From Porphyromonadaceae bacterium FC4 (GTDB taxonomy: Bacteria; Bacteroidota; Bacteroidia; Bacteroidales; Porphyromonadaceae), in assembly GCA_900120395.1 (NCBI GenBank), contig LT635552.1, forward strand, positions 186,001-250,000: a stretch of DNA of 64,000 nt, written 5' to 3'. The notes under the pieces were generated by a model. The model was not told where the DNA came from, made no database searches, and saw only the letters and a list, made by a program, of their open reading frames with translations. Positions 27,794 to 36,845 of the stretch are shown here, in pieces; position 1 is the first letter of the stretch, and each line of letters begins with the position of its first letter. The position numbers and the translations under genes were made by a program.

Positions 27794-28855
27794 TCAGAGC
27801 CGCGTGGAGAGCCGGAGCAAGTCGCCAAAGACGCCGCGCGCCGTGACCTCAGCACCTGCCCCGGCTCCGCGGATGACAAAGGGCGTGACACCGTAGCTCC
27901 GGGTGTAGATCTCGAAGCAACTGTCGGCGCCCTCGACCTGACCGAGCGAACTCTCGGCAGGGACGCTCTTGAGCCCGCACCGGAGACGAGGCTTGCCCTC
28001 AGTGGTGAGCTCGCCGACATACCGCAGTACTTCGCCCTCTGCAGGCTGTACCATCTCCCGGATGTAGGCTGCTACGTCCGGGAGTTTTTCTAGGAACGCC
28101 TCTACAGAACAGTTGCGGAGGTGTGGCGGTACCAGACTCTGCACCTCGATGTCCTCCAGCTCTACCGAGAGCCCCACTTCGCGAGCGAGGATGAGGAGCT
28201 TGCGGGCGACATCCATTCCACTCAGATCCAGGCGGGGGTCGGGCTCGGTGTACCCTTCGTGGATGGCCCGTGGGAGCGCTTGGATCAGATCATCCGTGGA
28301 GAAAAGGTAGCCCAGCGACCCGGAGAAGAGCCCGCGTATGGCGGTGATCTGATCTCCCGAGGTGTGCAGCAGGTGCAGGTGGTCGATGAGGGGCAGTCCG
28401 GCGCCGACGTTGGTCTCGTAGAGGTAGTGTCGGCGGTGCGTCTCTAGGAGTTGGCGAAGCGCACGGTACTGTGCTAGGGGATGGGTATTGGCAATCTTAT
28501 TGGAGGAGATGAGGTGGCACCCGGCGCGAACCAGCTCCGGGTAGCGAGCAGCGATCTGCGCAGATGCGGTGTTGTCGACCACCACCATGTTGGGCAGCCG
28601 ATGCGTCCTCTGGTAGTCGATGAGGCTACCAACGGGATCGGATGAGTACGGGGTCTCGGCTTTGCGCCGACGCCAGTCCGCCCCGATCCCTTTAGGATCC
28701 AGCAGGAGAGCATGGGACGAAGCGATCGCGACGATACGGATATCCAGGGACTCTTCGCTATAGAGCGCCTGTCGCTGTGCCGTCAACTGATCCAAAAAGG
28801 CACCACCTACCGTCCCGTGACCTATACATGCCACGTGCAGCACCTTCTTGCTCAC
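27794..28855 (-). CDS. homoserine dehydrogenase
   Basis: NAD(P)-dependent reduction of aspartate semialdehyde to homoserine, the branch-point precursor of methionine and threonine. I place the start at GTG 28855 (VSKKVLHVACIGHGTVGG), because the NAD-binding glycine motif normally begins about ten residues in. An ATG at 28951 would add 32 unlike residues that overlap metX by 50 bases. Family blocks: VVDNTAS, LISSNKIAN, YETNVGAGLPLIDHL, IRGLFSGSLGYLFS, and the catalytic GYTEPDPRLDLSGMDVARKLLILARE. There is no ACT or aspartokinase domain, so it is monofunctional. Third gene of metY-metX-hom. Confidence 0.9.
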   Translation of the reverse strand: MSKKVLHVACIGHGTVGGAFLDQLTAQRQALYSEESLDIRIVAIASSHALLLDPKGIGADWRRRKAETPYSSDPVGSLIDYQRTHRLPNMVVVDNTASAQIAARYPELVRAGCHLISSNKIANTHPLAQYRALRQLLETHRRHYLYETNVGAGLPLIDHLHLLHTSGDQITAIRGLFSGSLGYLFSTDDLIQALPRAIHEGYTEPDPRLDLSGMDVARKLLILAREVGLSVELEDIEVQSLVPPHLRNCSVEAFLEKLPDVAAYIREMVQPAEGEVLRYVGELTTEGKPRLRCGLKSVPAESSLGQVEGADSCFEIYTRSYGVTPFVIRGAGAGAEVTARGVFGDLLRLSTRL

Positions 28856-28901
28856 GGCAGAGGATGGGGTGGTGGAATAATAGCCGGTACGGCAACCAAT
28901 G

Positions 28902-29903
28902 CTATAGGTCGGCAGTGAGGAGATGCGGCTCTGAGTGTAGAGATGTTCCATAATCCGGTGTTGATTCTGAAAAGTAGGGGGCAATGATTCGGCTCAACTG
29001 TGTGTACTCCATCAGGAAAGCATCATGCCCATGGATCGAGTGTATGGTGTGAAACGTGGCGCTCTGCCCTTGCGCGCGGAGCCGAAGAACCGTCTCCTTG
29101 GCGCGGAAGTGCGGGAAGAGCAGGTCGGAGTCCACACTGACGATGTGGATCTCTGCCGTGATGGCGCGGAGCTCCTCTACTGACTCTGCCACTTGTATCG
29201 TGCGTGTAAGAAACGTCATCACGCGGTAAGCGCTCAACAAAAACCGCTCCTCCAGTGCCCGGCCGTGGTAGTCAAGCCAGTCAATACTGGCATAGCAGGT
29301 GTTGCTTCCGTCCACCTTCCGGCGTCCAAACCTCGCTATGATGGACTCGGGTGTGCGGTAGGTAAGCATGGCATGGATACGAGCATCGTGAAGGGGTGTA
29401 GGGGAGCTTCGGAGGATGTTTTCTTGCACCAAAGTCTGCGCCAAGAGCCAGTCACTGGCGCAGTAGTCGGTGCAGACGGGAAAGAGATGCTCCGCAAGGT
29501 GAGGGCGCAGAGCGGCAATCTGCCAGGCAATCGCTCCACCCATGCTGGCACCAAGGAGGGCATAGAGGTGCGAAATACCCAGTCGCTCCAGTCCGAGGAT
29601 GAATAGGCGAGCGACATCCCGCAGGTCGAAAGTCTCAGGATCATCAAGCTCAGGCGTACTCCCATACCCGTTCCCGGGAATATCGAAGGCCAGTATACGG
29701 TAGCAGCGAGAGTCTATCGCCTCACCCGGACCAATCAATCGAGCCCACCACCCATTCGGACCAACCACATCGGAGTTGCCCGTCAGCGCATGACAGACCA
29801 GCACGACAGGCGCATCCTCAGGTCCCACACAGCTGTACGACAGCTCCACCGTACGCTGCTCCCCTCGGTAGGTGGTAAAGTCGGAGATTATCAGCTTACT
29901 CAT
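28902..29903 (-). CDS. metX: homoserine O-acetyltransferase
   Basis: Alpha/beta-hydrolase that acetylates homoserine with acetyl-CoA, the first committed methionine step. 333 residues with HALTGNSDV near the oxyanion site, the nucleophile elbow GASMGG and the C-terminal IHGHDAFLMEY carrying the catalytic His and following Asp. It overlaps metY by eight bases. The set acetylates homoserine (metX), sulfhydrylates it (metY) and makes it (hom). Start MSKLIISDF at 29903 is chosen; the longer frame runs into metY. Some relatives use succinyl-CoA; this cannot be excluded from sequence alone. Confidence 0.93.
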   Translation of the reverse strand: MSKLIISDFTTYRGEQRTVELSYSCVGPEDAPVVLVCHALTGNSDVVGPNGWWARLIGPGEAIDSRCYRILAFDIPGNGYGSTPELDDPETFDLRDVARLFILGLERLGISHLYALLGASMGGAIAWQIAALRPHLAEHLFPVCTDYCASDWLLAQTLVQENILRSSPTPLHDARIHAMLTYRTPESIIARFGRRKVDGSNTCYASIDWLDYHGRALEERFLLSAYRVMTFLTRTIQVAESVEELRAITAEIHIVSVDSDLLFPHFRAKETVLRLRAQGQSATFHTIHSIHGHDAFLMEYTQLSRIIAPYFSESTPDYGTSLHSEPHLLTADL

Positions 29904-31182
29904 GGCGAAGGGCTTGATCAAGGTCTGCCTTGAGGTCTTCCACATTTTCGAGCCCGATAGCCAGGCGGATCAGATCCACACTCACTCCGGCACACTCCTG
30001 CTCCTCAGCACTGAGCTGCCCGTGCGTGGTGCTGGCGGGATGGATGATGAGCGACTTGGTGTCCCCAAAGTTGGCAACCAGCTGAAAGAGATGCGTCCCC
30101 TCGCTCACACGCCTAGCCTGCTCATAGCCACCCTTGGGTCCAAAGGTTAGGATTCCACCATGTTTGTCCCCAAGCTTTTCGCTTGCCAGGTGGTGAAAAG
30201 GGTCCTGCTCCAGACCGGTATAGCGTACCCAAGCCACCTCGGGATGCCCCTCGAGCCACTGTGCCAGCTCTAGCGCATTTTTGCTGATCCGCTCCATGCG
30301 CACCTCCAGGGTCTCCAGACCGTGGATCAGAGCAAGCGCCGCACCGGGGTATAGGCAGCTGCCAAAGTCGCGCAGACCTATTGTCCGACAAGCCACGAGG
30401 TATGCCGCAGTACCAAACGCTTCACAAAAGCGCTGACCGCCATAGCCACTATTGGGTTCGGAGAGGAGGGGAAAGCGCCCATTACCCCAGTCATAGGTAC
30501 CGGCATCCACGATGATACCACCCATGGTGGTACCATTGCCACAGACATACTTCGTCAGCGAGTGGATCAGCACATCCGCCCCATCTGCCAGCGGATGGTA
30601 CAGTCCCGTGGTGAGCGTCCCGTCGACAAAGAGCGGCAGCCCATGTCGGTGCGCTACCGCTGCCACCACAGGGATATTGATAAAGTCCAGCTTGGGATTG
30701 CCCAGGACTTCGCAGTAGAGGAGCTTCGTCTCCGGCGTTATCGCCTGCTCGATCGACGCCACGTCTGTGAAGTCACAGAAGGTCGTTCGAACCCCAAAGC
30801 GGGGCAGCGTCGAGTTGAGGAGGTTAAACGTCCCACCGTATAGACTCCCGGACGCCGCCACATGGTCACCTGCCTGCAGCAGCGTCAGCAGCGCAGTCGC
30901 CACCGCACTCTGCCCGCACGACGTGGCGACTCCGCCTATGCCCTTTTCGTAGGCGGCGATCCGCTGCTCCAGCACGTCAGTCGTGGGGTTGTTGAGCCGG
31001 CTATAGATATAGCCATCCTCCCGCAGTTCAAAGATCTTACGTGCCGTCTCACTGCTGCCAAAGGCATAAGCAGTGTTTTGATAGAGCGGTACCGCAATAC
31101 TGTGAGCCGCATTCGTCAAAGGGTCGTGAGCATGATGGAGCGCCAGAGTCTCCGGGTGTAGGGTTTGGTTTTCAGTGTTCAT
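29896..31182 (-). CDS. metY: O-acetylhomoserine sulfhydrylase (aminocarboxypropyltransferase)
   Basis: PLP enzyme making homocysteine directly from O-acetylhomoserine and sulfide. 428 residues, typical for MetY (cystathionine gamma-synthase is about 380-400). Visible: TLALHHAHDP at the N-terminus, YSRLNNPTTDVLEQRIAAYE, SLYGGTFNLL, and the PLP lysine in HSLTKYVCGNGT. The aspartate loop reads VDGTLTT where many homologues have DNTFAT. First gene of the metY-metX-hom operon, with a leader of roughly 230 bases containing a 12-bp hairpin. Confidence 0.93.
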   Translation of the reverse strand: MNTENQTLHPETLALHHAHDPLTNAAHSIAVPLYQNTAYAFGSSETARKIFELREDGYIYSRLNNPTTDVLEQRIAAYEKGIGGVATSCGQSAVATALLTLLQAGDHVAASGSLYGGTFNLLNSTLPRFGVRTTFCDFTDVASIEQAITPETKLLYCEVLGNPKLDFINIPVVAAVAHRHGLPLFVDGTLTTGLYHPLADGADVLIHSLTKYVCGNGTTMGGIIVDAGTYDWGNGRFPLLSEPNSGYGGQRFCEAFGTAAYLVACRTIGLRDFGSCLYPGAALALIHGLETLEVRMERISKNALELAQWLEGHPEVAWVRYTGLEQDPFHHLASEKLGDKHGGILTFGPKGGYEQARRVSEGTHLFQLVANFGDTKSLIIHPASTTHGQLSAEEQECAGVSVDLIRLAIGLENVEDLKADLDQALRHE

Positions 31183-31233
31183 GGTTATTCTGTTTGGGGT
31201 TGTTTGAGTGTTCGCGTCCGGTGATCAAGCAAA

Positions 31234-31266
31234 GAGCCACCTGCATCCGGATGGTGCAGGTGGCTC
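31234..31266 (-). promoter_or_regulatory. 12-bp hairpin in the metY leader
   Basis: GAGCCACCTGCA (31234-31245) and TGCAGGTGGCTC (31255-31266) form a perfect GC-rich stem with a 9-base loop, 51 bases before the metY ATG. On the coding strand it is followed by CTTTGCTTG, a weak T-run. It could be an attenuator, a repressor-type sequestering hairpin or an RNA-stability element. The direct repeat GCATGGACAT (31327-31360) lies further upstream. No SAM-II or SAM-I consensus was found here. Confidence 0.5.
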
Positions 31267-31420
31267 GAGACTTAGTATTTTCCCTCTTTGATCTACATAC
31301 AGCTCACTCTGCACGCACGAAAGTGCATGGACATGCTACGCATGGACATTCGCATCATGTTGCCGGAGCAAACGGCATATTGACCAAAAGAGAAGTGCAT
31401 ATATATTCTATATTTGAATA

Positions 31421-31428
31421 CAAAGATG
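31421..31428 (-). promoter_or_regulatory. possible promoter -7 element for metY-metX-hom
   Basis: CATCTTTG on the minus strand, one mismatch from TAnnTTTG, in an A+T-rich stretch about 240 bases upstream of metY. Confidence 0.35.
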
Positions 31429-31516
31429 GTCATATATTTTGATATATCCAAATTTCGAAGAATCAAAAATCAAAATAAAAAGACACTACAGAACACACAC
31501 ACCTCTGAATAAGGAC

Positions 31517-31558
31517 AAAAAAATACGCCCTAAGTCAAATAATAAAAGACTTAGAGCG
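31517..31558 (-). terminator. terminator of the tRNA-Pro/tRNA-Leu unit
   Basis: CGCTCTAAGTC pairs with GACTTAGGGCG (coding strand; 31548-31558 with 31526-31536, one G-U pair), followed by A and a run of seven T. Confidence 0.85.
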
Positions 31559-31601
31559 CCAAAAACCAAAAACTTACAATCTATGAACACAAAAACGTGT
31601 G

Positions 31602-31685
31602 TGCGACTGAAGGGACTCGAACCCTTACGGTTGTTACACCACTAGATCCTAAGTCTAGCGCGGCTACCAATTACGCCACAGTCGC
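31602..31685 (-). tRNA. tRNA-Leu (anticodon TAG)
   Basis: An 84-base class II tRNA. Acceptor GCGACTG/CAGTCGC, anticodon arm CTAGA-CTTAGGA-TCTAG (anticodon TAG), long variable arm around TGGTGTAACAACC, T arm AAGGG-TTCGAGT-CCCTT, discriminator A. The 3' CCA is not encoded. Confidence 0.95.
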
Positions 31686-31726
31686 GTCGTGGGTATTTCC
31701 TCAGAAACTTACCTTTTGTTTCTCTG

Positions 31727-31801
31727 TCGGGGTACCAGGATTCGAACCTGGGACCCCCTGCTCCCAAAGCAGGTGCGCTAACCGGACTGCGCTACACCCC
31801 G
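31727..31801 (-). tRNA. tRNA-Pro (anticodon TGG)
   Basis: A 75-base tRNA. Acceptor CGGGGTG/TACCCCG (G-U at the inner pair), anticodon loop TTTGGGA within CCTGC/GCAGG, T loop TTCGAAT, discriminator A, no encoded CCA. Upstream of tRNA-Leu in the same transcription unit. Confidence 0.95.
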
Positions 31802-31848
31802 AGTGCTTGATACAAGCGCGCCACCTCATTTTCCGAAGTAACGTGGTG

Positions 31849-31856
31849 CAAAGATA
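31849..31856 (-). promoter_or_regulatory. promoter -7 element for the tRNA-Pro/tRNA-Leu unit
   Basis: TATCTTTG on the minus strand with TTG 19 bases upstream in the coding direction, about 50 bases before tRNA-Pro. Confidence 0.65.
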
Positions 31857-32003
31857 CACAATTTTTTCATCCCATCAAAAACCACCACGAACAGCCCCAA
31901 TCTATTCCCCGGAACCACTTCATAAAATGCCACCCCCGCTCCCCTACGTAGAAAGCCCGCTTCCATCCTTCAAACGGCACAAAAGACACACCTATCGTAA
32001 ACA

Positions 32004-32122
32004 CCAGAAAAACAGTCAGATAGAGACCGCGAAAAGTTTCCTACTGGAACCCGTTCGCTTCTATCCGTGAAACCGTTTTCTTTCCTACTGGAAACATTTC
32101 GTTACTATCCGTGAAACTTTTG
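32004..32122 (-). repeat. dispersed two-hairpin repeat, copy 5 (reverse, degenerate)
   Basis: Outer flank CCAGAAAAACAGTCAGATA, first hairpin decayed to GTTTCCTACTGGAACC, then TTCTATCCGTGAAACC, an intact second hairpin and ACTATCCGTGAAAC. The T-run is shortened. Between the tRNA promoter and the end of the GH20 gene; the rest of 31860-32208 shows no gene. Confidence 0.88.
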
Positions 32123-32208
32123 GACACTATCTTAAGTACGGAAAATGCGGGGTGATTTTAACGTAATAGCCCCATGTGTTGTCGTGCGGAACAGGACGGC
32201 ACAAAACG

Positions 32209-32247
32209 AGATCGTCCCCGCACCGTGGTTCGGTGCGGGGACGATCT
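32209..32247 (-). terminator. 16-bp hairpin terminator of the GH20 gene
   Basis: AGATCGTCCCCGCACC (32209-32224) and its perfect complement at 32232-32247 around a 7-base loop, followed on the minus strand by CGTTTTG. Confidence 0.85.
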
Positions 32248-32307
32248 ATTCTTGGACTTGGACAGAGGGAGCGCTTAGCACTAGCACCGCCTCATCCAAG
32301 TGTCGGG

Positions 32308-34734
32308 TCAGGGCTGATAGAAGAATGCATCGTCCGGGATGAACGACAGATCCTCATCCTTGTCAAAGCGTGCCCACTGCAGGCGGACATCACTCCATGC
32401 GCTTGGCCAGCCTTCGTGTACCTCTACGATGTAGGTCCACTGGATCTGGTGCAAGCCCTTGGCGAGTGCGATGGTCATATCCTTGCGGGTCGGCCACTTC
32501 TTGATCTCACCCTCGTTGTCGATCAGCACCTCGCCATCAATCCACAGACGGCTGTCAGTCGTGCTAAAGCGGTAGACGCCATCCTCGGGGATGTTGATGT
32601 AGCCACTGTAGATCATACCGGACCAGAGGATGTTGTCCATCAGGTGGTCCTGAGTCTTTTTGACGTACATCGGGGGCTTAGTCGCTGCAATAGCGGAGTT
32701 TTTGATGTCAGAGCCGCCGGAGACGTAGCTGACCATGAAGTCGCTCTCATCGGCAGCCAAGAGCTCATCTGTGCTCTCAAACTTCCGATCCGCTCTCTGA
32801 ACCTTGATTCCTGCCTGGTAGCCTGCGGTCTCCTCAGCTACTGCAGGTGCATACTCTTCTTTCACGATCCGGATCTCACGCACGGGGCTCATCTTGCCAC
32901 TGAGAATCACTGAGCGGATCTTGAGCGTGGTGTTGTCCGTGAAGGTGAGCGGAGCGGTATACTCCTCGCCGTGGTCAGCCGTAGGCTCGCTACCATCGGT
33001 AGTGTACATGATCTTGTGCACAGGATAAACAGTGCTGAAGGGGATCTCTACCGACTCGCCTACAAAGACAACATGGTCGATACTCCGATTGTTACCCTGC
33101 TCGGGCTGGGGTATGTAGTAGAGGTAGTCGTGCATGTCGTAGCGCACCTGGAGGTTGTTGATACGGCGCACGAAGTCGTCGTAGTCCTTGCGATCCAGTG
33201 GTGTCCAAGCGATCTCGGAGAGTGCAGCGACACGAGGCTGAGCCATGTACTCATACTGCTCCTTGGTGTAGAAATATTCCGACCAGAGGTTGACCTGCAC
33301 GCCCAGTACGTGGTGGCGCTTGTCGGCGTCAATAGCCTCGGGAATCGGATCATAGGCATAGACCTTGCTCAGAGGAGCATAGCCTCCAATAGCGAGAGGC
33401 TCAACATTGGGGTCGCCCTGGTAGTGGTCGAGGTACATACCGCGCCAAGAGGGCGTCATGATCACATCGTGACCCATGTTGGCAGACTTGATACCGCCTT
33501 CCTCTCCTGTCCAGGACATCACGATCGCTGAAGGAGCAAGACCGCCCTGGAGGATCTCCTCCCAGCCGATCATCTTCTTACCCTTGGAGACGAGATACTC
33601 CTCGATCTGATGGATGAACCAGCTCTGAAGCTCCTCTACGTTCTTGAGTTTGTTGTCGCGGATGCGCTTTTGGCACTTGGGGCAAGCCTCCCAGTTTTCC
33701 TTCCACGCCTCGTCGCCACCGATATGGAAGTAGTCGGTGTGGAACAATGGCAGCACCTCGTCGATCACATCCTTGAGGAACGTGAAAACATCATCGTTGC
33801 CGGCGCAGTAGATCTCTGTGGAGATACCCCAGATGTTGCGCACCTCATAGGGATAGTCCGCACCGTGGCAGCCAAGCTCGGGATAGGCAGTCACCGCAGC
33901 ATCTGAGTGCCCGGGCAGCTCGATCTCGGGGATCACCTCCACAAAGCGCTCGTCAGCATACGCTACGATATCCTTGATCTCCTCCTGGGTAAAGAAGTGG
34001 GGACCATAGGTCGCCCCATCACCCTCAATGCGGGTCGCACCCTCAGCGGTTAGCTTGGGGTACTTCTTGATCTCGATTCTCCAGCCCTGATCCTCTACGA
34101 GGTGGAAGTGGAGCTTATTGATCTTCAGCATGGAGAGGAGGTCGATGGTCTTTTTGATCTCATTGACGTCCATGAAGTGGCGACCTACATCCACGTGCTG
34201 TCCGCGGTAGCTGAACCGTGGGTAGTCCTTGATGGAAACAAAAGGAATGCTCCAGTCCATACCGCGCACCACCGAAGCACTCTCTACCTCTGCAGGCAGG
34301 AGCTGTAGCAGGGTCTGCATGCCCCAGAACGCACCTCGCGGCGTGCTCGCCTGGATCAGGACACCCTGATCCGGAGTCACATCCAGCGTATACCCCTCTT
34401 CCTGTGGAACAACATCTGTGCCGACAAGGCTCAGAGTGATCGCGTTCTTCGGAGCATCGGCACGCTCAGCGACGGAGATGCCCAACCCGGTAGACGCATT
34501 GATCTTATTGGCAAAAAACTGAGCAATCTTCTGCAGCTCCTCACCTTCACCGACAATCACGGTCTTCTTGGTGAGTGCGAGCTTACCCTCCTGAGTCTGC
34601 CGGAGTTCGACAGGCTGTGGCACCACATTGATGCCCTCGTTGTACGGCTTCGGTTCAGAAACCTGCTGCGTACAACCCATAAGCGCAACGGCAATTATGC
34701 CGAGCAACGTAGTAGATGTCTTTCGTAAATTCAT
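32308..34734 (-). CDS. GH20 beta-N-acetylhexosaminidase lipoprotein
   Basis: Removes terminal GlcNAc/GalNAc from glycans. 808 residues: lipoprotein signal with Cys21 (ALMGC), GH20b N-terminal domain (about 35-165), and a GH20 catalytic barrel from FSYRGQHVDVGRHF with the catalytic pair Asp341-Glu342 in HIGGDEAW and WTGEEGG and VQVNLWSEYF further on. A chitobiase-type C-terminal segment (YTTDGSEPT, about 595) and a PA14-like beta domain (about 660-805) follow. It has its own promoter and terminator, so it is separate from the SusCD-GH18 operon but could trim the same N-glycans. The PA14 domain may bind carbohydrate. Confidence 0.95.
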   Translation of the reverse strand: MNLRKTSTTLLGIIAVALMGCTQQVSEPKPYNEGINVVPQPVELRQTQEGKLALTKKTVIVGEGEELQKIAQFFANKINASTGLGISVAERADAPKNAITLSLVGTDVVPQEEGYTLDVTPDQGVLIQASTPRGAFWGMQTLLQLLPAEVESASVVRGMDWSIPFVSIKDYPRFSYRGQHVDVGRHFMDVNEIKKTIDLLSMLKINKLHFHLVEDQGWRIEIKKYPKLTAEGATRIEGDGATYGPHFFTQEEIKDIVAYADERFVEVIPEIELPGHSDAAVTAYPELGCHGADYPYEVRNIWGISTEIYCAGNDDVFTFLKDVIDEVLPLFHTDYFHIGGDEAWKENWEACPKCQKRIRDNKLKNVEELQSWFIHQIEEYLVSKGKKMIGWEEILQGGLAPSAIVMSWTGEEGGIKSANMGHDVIMTPSWRGMYLDHYQGDPNVEPLAIGGYAPLSKVYAYDPIPEAIDADKRHHVLGVQVNLWSEYFYTKEQYEYMAQPRVAALSEIAWTPLDRKDYDDFVRRINNLQVRYDMHDYLYYIPQPEQGNNRSIDHVVFVGESVEIPFSTVYPVHKIMYTTDGSEPTADHGEEYTAPLTFTDNTTLKIRSVILSGKMSPVREIRIVKEEYAPAVAEETAGYQAGIKVQRADRKFESTDELLAADESDFMVSYVSGGSDIKNSAIAATKPPMYVKKTQDHLMDNILWSGMIYSGYINIPEDGVYRFSTTDSRLWIDGEVLIDNEGEIKKWPTRKDMTIALAKGLHQIQWTYIVEVHEGWPSAWSDVRLQWARFDKDEDLSFIPDDAFFYQP

Positions 34735-34774
34735 ACTGATGTATTTGCGTGGTGGTTATAAAGTTTACTTTATA

Positions 34775-34782
34775 CAAATATA
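34775..34782 (-). promoter_or_regulatory. promoter -7 element for the GH20 gene
   Basis: TATATTTG on the minus strand, about 40 bases upstream of the ATG, in an A+T-rich stretch. Confidence 0.5.
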
Positions 34783-34928
34783 GCTAATATAAACAAGAAA
34801 AGAGCAGGTTTACTCCCCGGGCGCAGGGCTGATGCATCAGAAGCAGCCATTGATAGTTAAATCTATATCCGGACTACCGATAAGCACTCCGGCAAGCCAT
34901 GCACACAGCTACAAAAATCGATTACCGG

Positions 34929-35028
34929 AGCGCAAAAAAGTTTCCTACGGGAAACCGTTCGCTTCTATCCGTGAAACGTTTCTCTTTCCTACTGGAAACC
35001 GTTCGCTTCTATCCGTCAAATTTTTCGG
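34929..35028 (-). repeat. dispersed two-hairpin repeat, copy 6 (reverse)
   Basis: Hairpin 1 reads GTTTCCTACGGGAAAC (loop changed by one base); then TTCTATCCGTGAAAC, hairpin 2, TTCTATCCGTCAAATTTTT. Between GH20 and exbD; no gene is visible elsewhere in 34783-35150. Confidence 0.9.
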
Positions 35029-35150
35029 TCTGTCTCTGTGGCACACAACCCCCTTCTTGTCAGCTTATTACAGGGACGGTATAAAAGTCTGAAAAACGCC
35101 GGCACTTTCTCTTCTTACGGCAATAGCTTCCGGCACAGGTCTGAATACGA

Positions 35151-35187
35151 AACGAGGGCCATCGATCGTCGACCGACAGCCCTCGTT
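35151..35187 (-). terminator. terminator of the exb operon
   Basis: AACGAGGGC (35151-35159) pairs with GCCCTCGTT (35179-35187); on the minus strand the stem is followed by TCG and AT-rich sequence. It lies about 50 bases past the last exbD stop. Confidence 0.7.
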
Positions 35188-35238
35188 GGTTTAGGTTATC
35201 AAGCGAATGCCTGCTTTCAGCACTCTACATCGAGTGAA

Positions 35239-35706
35239 TCACTCATTGGTCTCGACTGCAGAGTAGAAGATCTTCAGGGCATCTGCCTCTCTTAGCTTTT
35301 GCTTCACTTCCGTCACGACACCCATCTTTGTATCCTTGTCGATCTTTAGGATGGTCGTCATGTAGGAGGCATCGGCCTCACTCATAGAGGACTTCTCCTG
35401 AGCGATGAAGTCAAAGATATCGTTGGGGGTAGCAAACTTATCGTTTAGCTGGATCACAGCTTCTGTACCGTACTTATCCTGGAATTGATCCAAGGGTTGC
35501 CCCATATAGATGTAAGTACCGAGAGATTTCTTCTCAAACTTCACGAGTTCGGTCGCTTTAGGAAGCTCAAGGTGAACCATCATAGTCACTTCACGGATAG
35601 AAGTAACCATCATAATGAAGAACAGGAACGCAAATATCAAGTCCGGCAGGGACATGGTATTTAGTTCTGGCACTTCACGCGTGTCGCCTTTATTAAATTT
35701 TCCCAT
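35239..35706 (-). CDS. ExbD/TolR-family protein (second copy)
   Basis: A 155-residue proton-channel component of an ExbB/ExbD (TonB-energising) complex. One N-terminal transmembrane helix carries the essential-type aspartate in MSLPDLIFAFLFFIMM (Asp22), followed by a periplasmic domain. Last of four genes, 24 bases after the first exbD. Having two ExbD paralogues behind one ExbB is common in Bacteroidetes and may give a heteromeric channel. Confidence 0.9.
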   Translation of the reverse strand: MGKFNKGDTREVPELNTMSLPDLIFAFLFFIMMVTSIREVTMMVHLELPKATELVKFEKKSLGTYIYMGQPLDQFQDKYGTEAVIQLNDKFATPNDIFDFIAQEKSSMSEADASYMTTILKIDKDTKMGVVTEVKQKLREADALKIFYSAVETNE

Positions 35707-35730
35707 AATCTTGTCTCAAACTCTTGTGAA

Positions 35731-36315
35731 TTACTTACCGTACTCCTTGGGGTTAGCCTCTGAGATATTCTGCGGGTAGAGGTCGATGAGGACCTTCTGC
35801 TGCGCAGGCTCTAGCTCTTCGAAAGGCTTGCCCCATGTAGCGCGGGCCTTTTGATCTCTCAACTCCGAATACGCTTTCGTCAAGGTATTTTGTACACCTA
35901 GGTAGTCTTCGTAGCGCGTGTCCACATTATTTGTCAGTGAGACCACGTGCTTCTTCGTTACCTTCTGATCACCGATCATGGGGAAATTCTCCACCGTACG
36001 CTCGGGGAGGTCCTCGCGATCGTTCTCATTGAGCACAAACTCTTTGACTTTTTCCTTGAGCTCGTCTCTTGACACGAGCTCACCATTGGCTAGGATCTCG
36101 CCTTGGTTGTTGACCAAGACACGGAGCATATTACGTCTATTGACGTCGATGGACACGTCCTGTTGATCGGGCGGTACAGCAGGTGGTAGCTGTCTAGCGA
36201 TACCCTTATCTGTTCCCATCGATGTCGTAAGCAGGAAGAATAGAAGCATGATAAAAGAGATATCGGCAGTAGAGGACCCATTGATGCTGGGCACTTTCTT
36301 CTTTTTACGAGCCAT
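35731..36315 (-). CDS. ExbD/TolR-family protein (first copy)
   Basis: A 194-residue ExbD-like protein with a basic cytoplasmic N-terminus (MARKKKKVPS), one membrane helix with the conserved aspartate in STADISFIMLLFFLL (Asp18) and a periplasmic region. The C-terminal 60 residues (EDYLGVQNTLTKAYSELRDQKARATWG) are longer than in E. coli ExbD and resemble Bacteroidetes gliding/energy-transducing ExbD forms. It lies between the small membrane protein and the second exbD. Confidence 0.9.
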   Translation of the reverse strand: MARKKKKVPSINGSSTADISFIMLLFFLLTTSMGTDKGIARQLPPAVPPDQQDVSIDVNRRNMLRVLVNNQGEILANGELVSRDELKEKVKEFVLNENDREDLPERTVENFPMIGDQKVTKKHVVSLTNNVDTRYEDYLGVQNTLTKAYSELRDQKARATWGKPFEELEPAQQKVLIDLYPQNISEANPKEYGK

Positions 36316-36346
36316 AGTCTTATCTTTTTATAATGGTTCTATTGTA

Positions 36347-36823
36347 TTATTTCTTCTTCGTAAACACGCCACGGACTCCACTCCAGATGAGGGCAAGGAT
36401 AGTCACTGCCAACATCACATAGGTGGAGTAAACCCACATATCTGAGAATTTGAGGTAATGATCAGTGTTGTAAACCTGGTTGCCGGAGCTTAGCTGAAGG
36501 TGCTCTGTGCTCCCCAGTGCATAAGAAACGCCAAGCAATACCGCCAGTCCTACGATCGCCGCAAGGCCACCGAGAGCTGACTTTGCATTGGAGCGCAAAC
36601 TATTGACAAAACCGAAAATGGCAAAGCCAATAAGTACCAGCACAGACAGCAAGAAGACTCCGTAGCAGAAGTACAGCAGCAGGTCTGTAAAGGTAGGCTC
36701 GGGTTTGGCAACAGTGGGATCCACATAGCCACCGGCAAAGAAGGCTATGATGACCGCCAATGCAAGTATTGCTATGACAAGTAGCACTGTACTGGAAGTT
36801 TTCCGTATTTTAGTGACTGCCAT
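36347..36823 (-). CDS. conserved membrane protein of the exb operon, function unknown
   Basis: A 158-residue protein with four predicted transmembrane helices (about 12-32, 46-72, 82-102 and 133-152) and a periplasmic loop after helix 3. Not recognised as a named family. It is encoded between exbB and the first exbD with gaps of 22 and 31 bases, a conserved-looking position that suggests a role in the energy-transducing complex. Confidence 0.75.
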   Translation of the reverse strand: MAVTKIRKTSSTVLLVIAILALAVIIAFFAGGYVDPTVAKPEPTFTDLLLYFCYGVFLLSVLVLIGFAIFGFVNSLRSNAKSALGGLAAIVGLAVLLGVSYALGSTEHLQLSSGNQVYNTDHYLKFSDMWVYSTYVMLAVTILALIWSGVRGVFTKKK

Positions 36824-36845
36824 AATAATCGTTGTTTCTTATTTT

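Noticed and set aside
28856..28951. Upstream ATG (28951) for homoserine dehydrogenase
   Set aside because: It adds 32 residues unlike the family and overlaps metX by 50 bases; GTG at 28855 gives a normal N-terminus.
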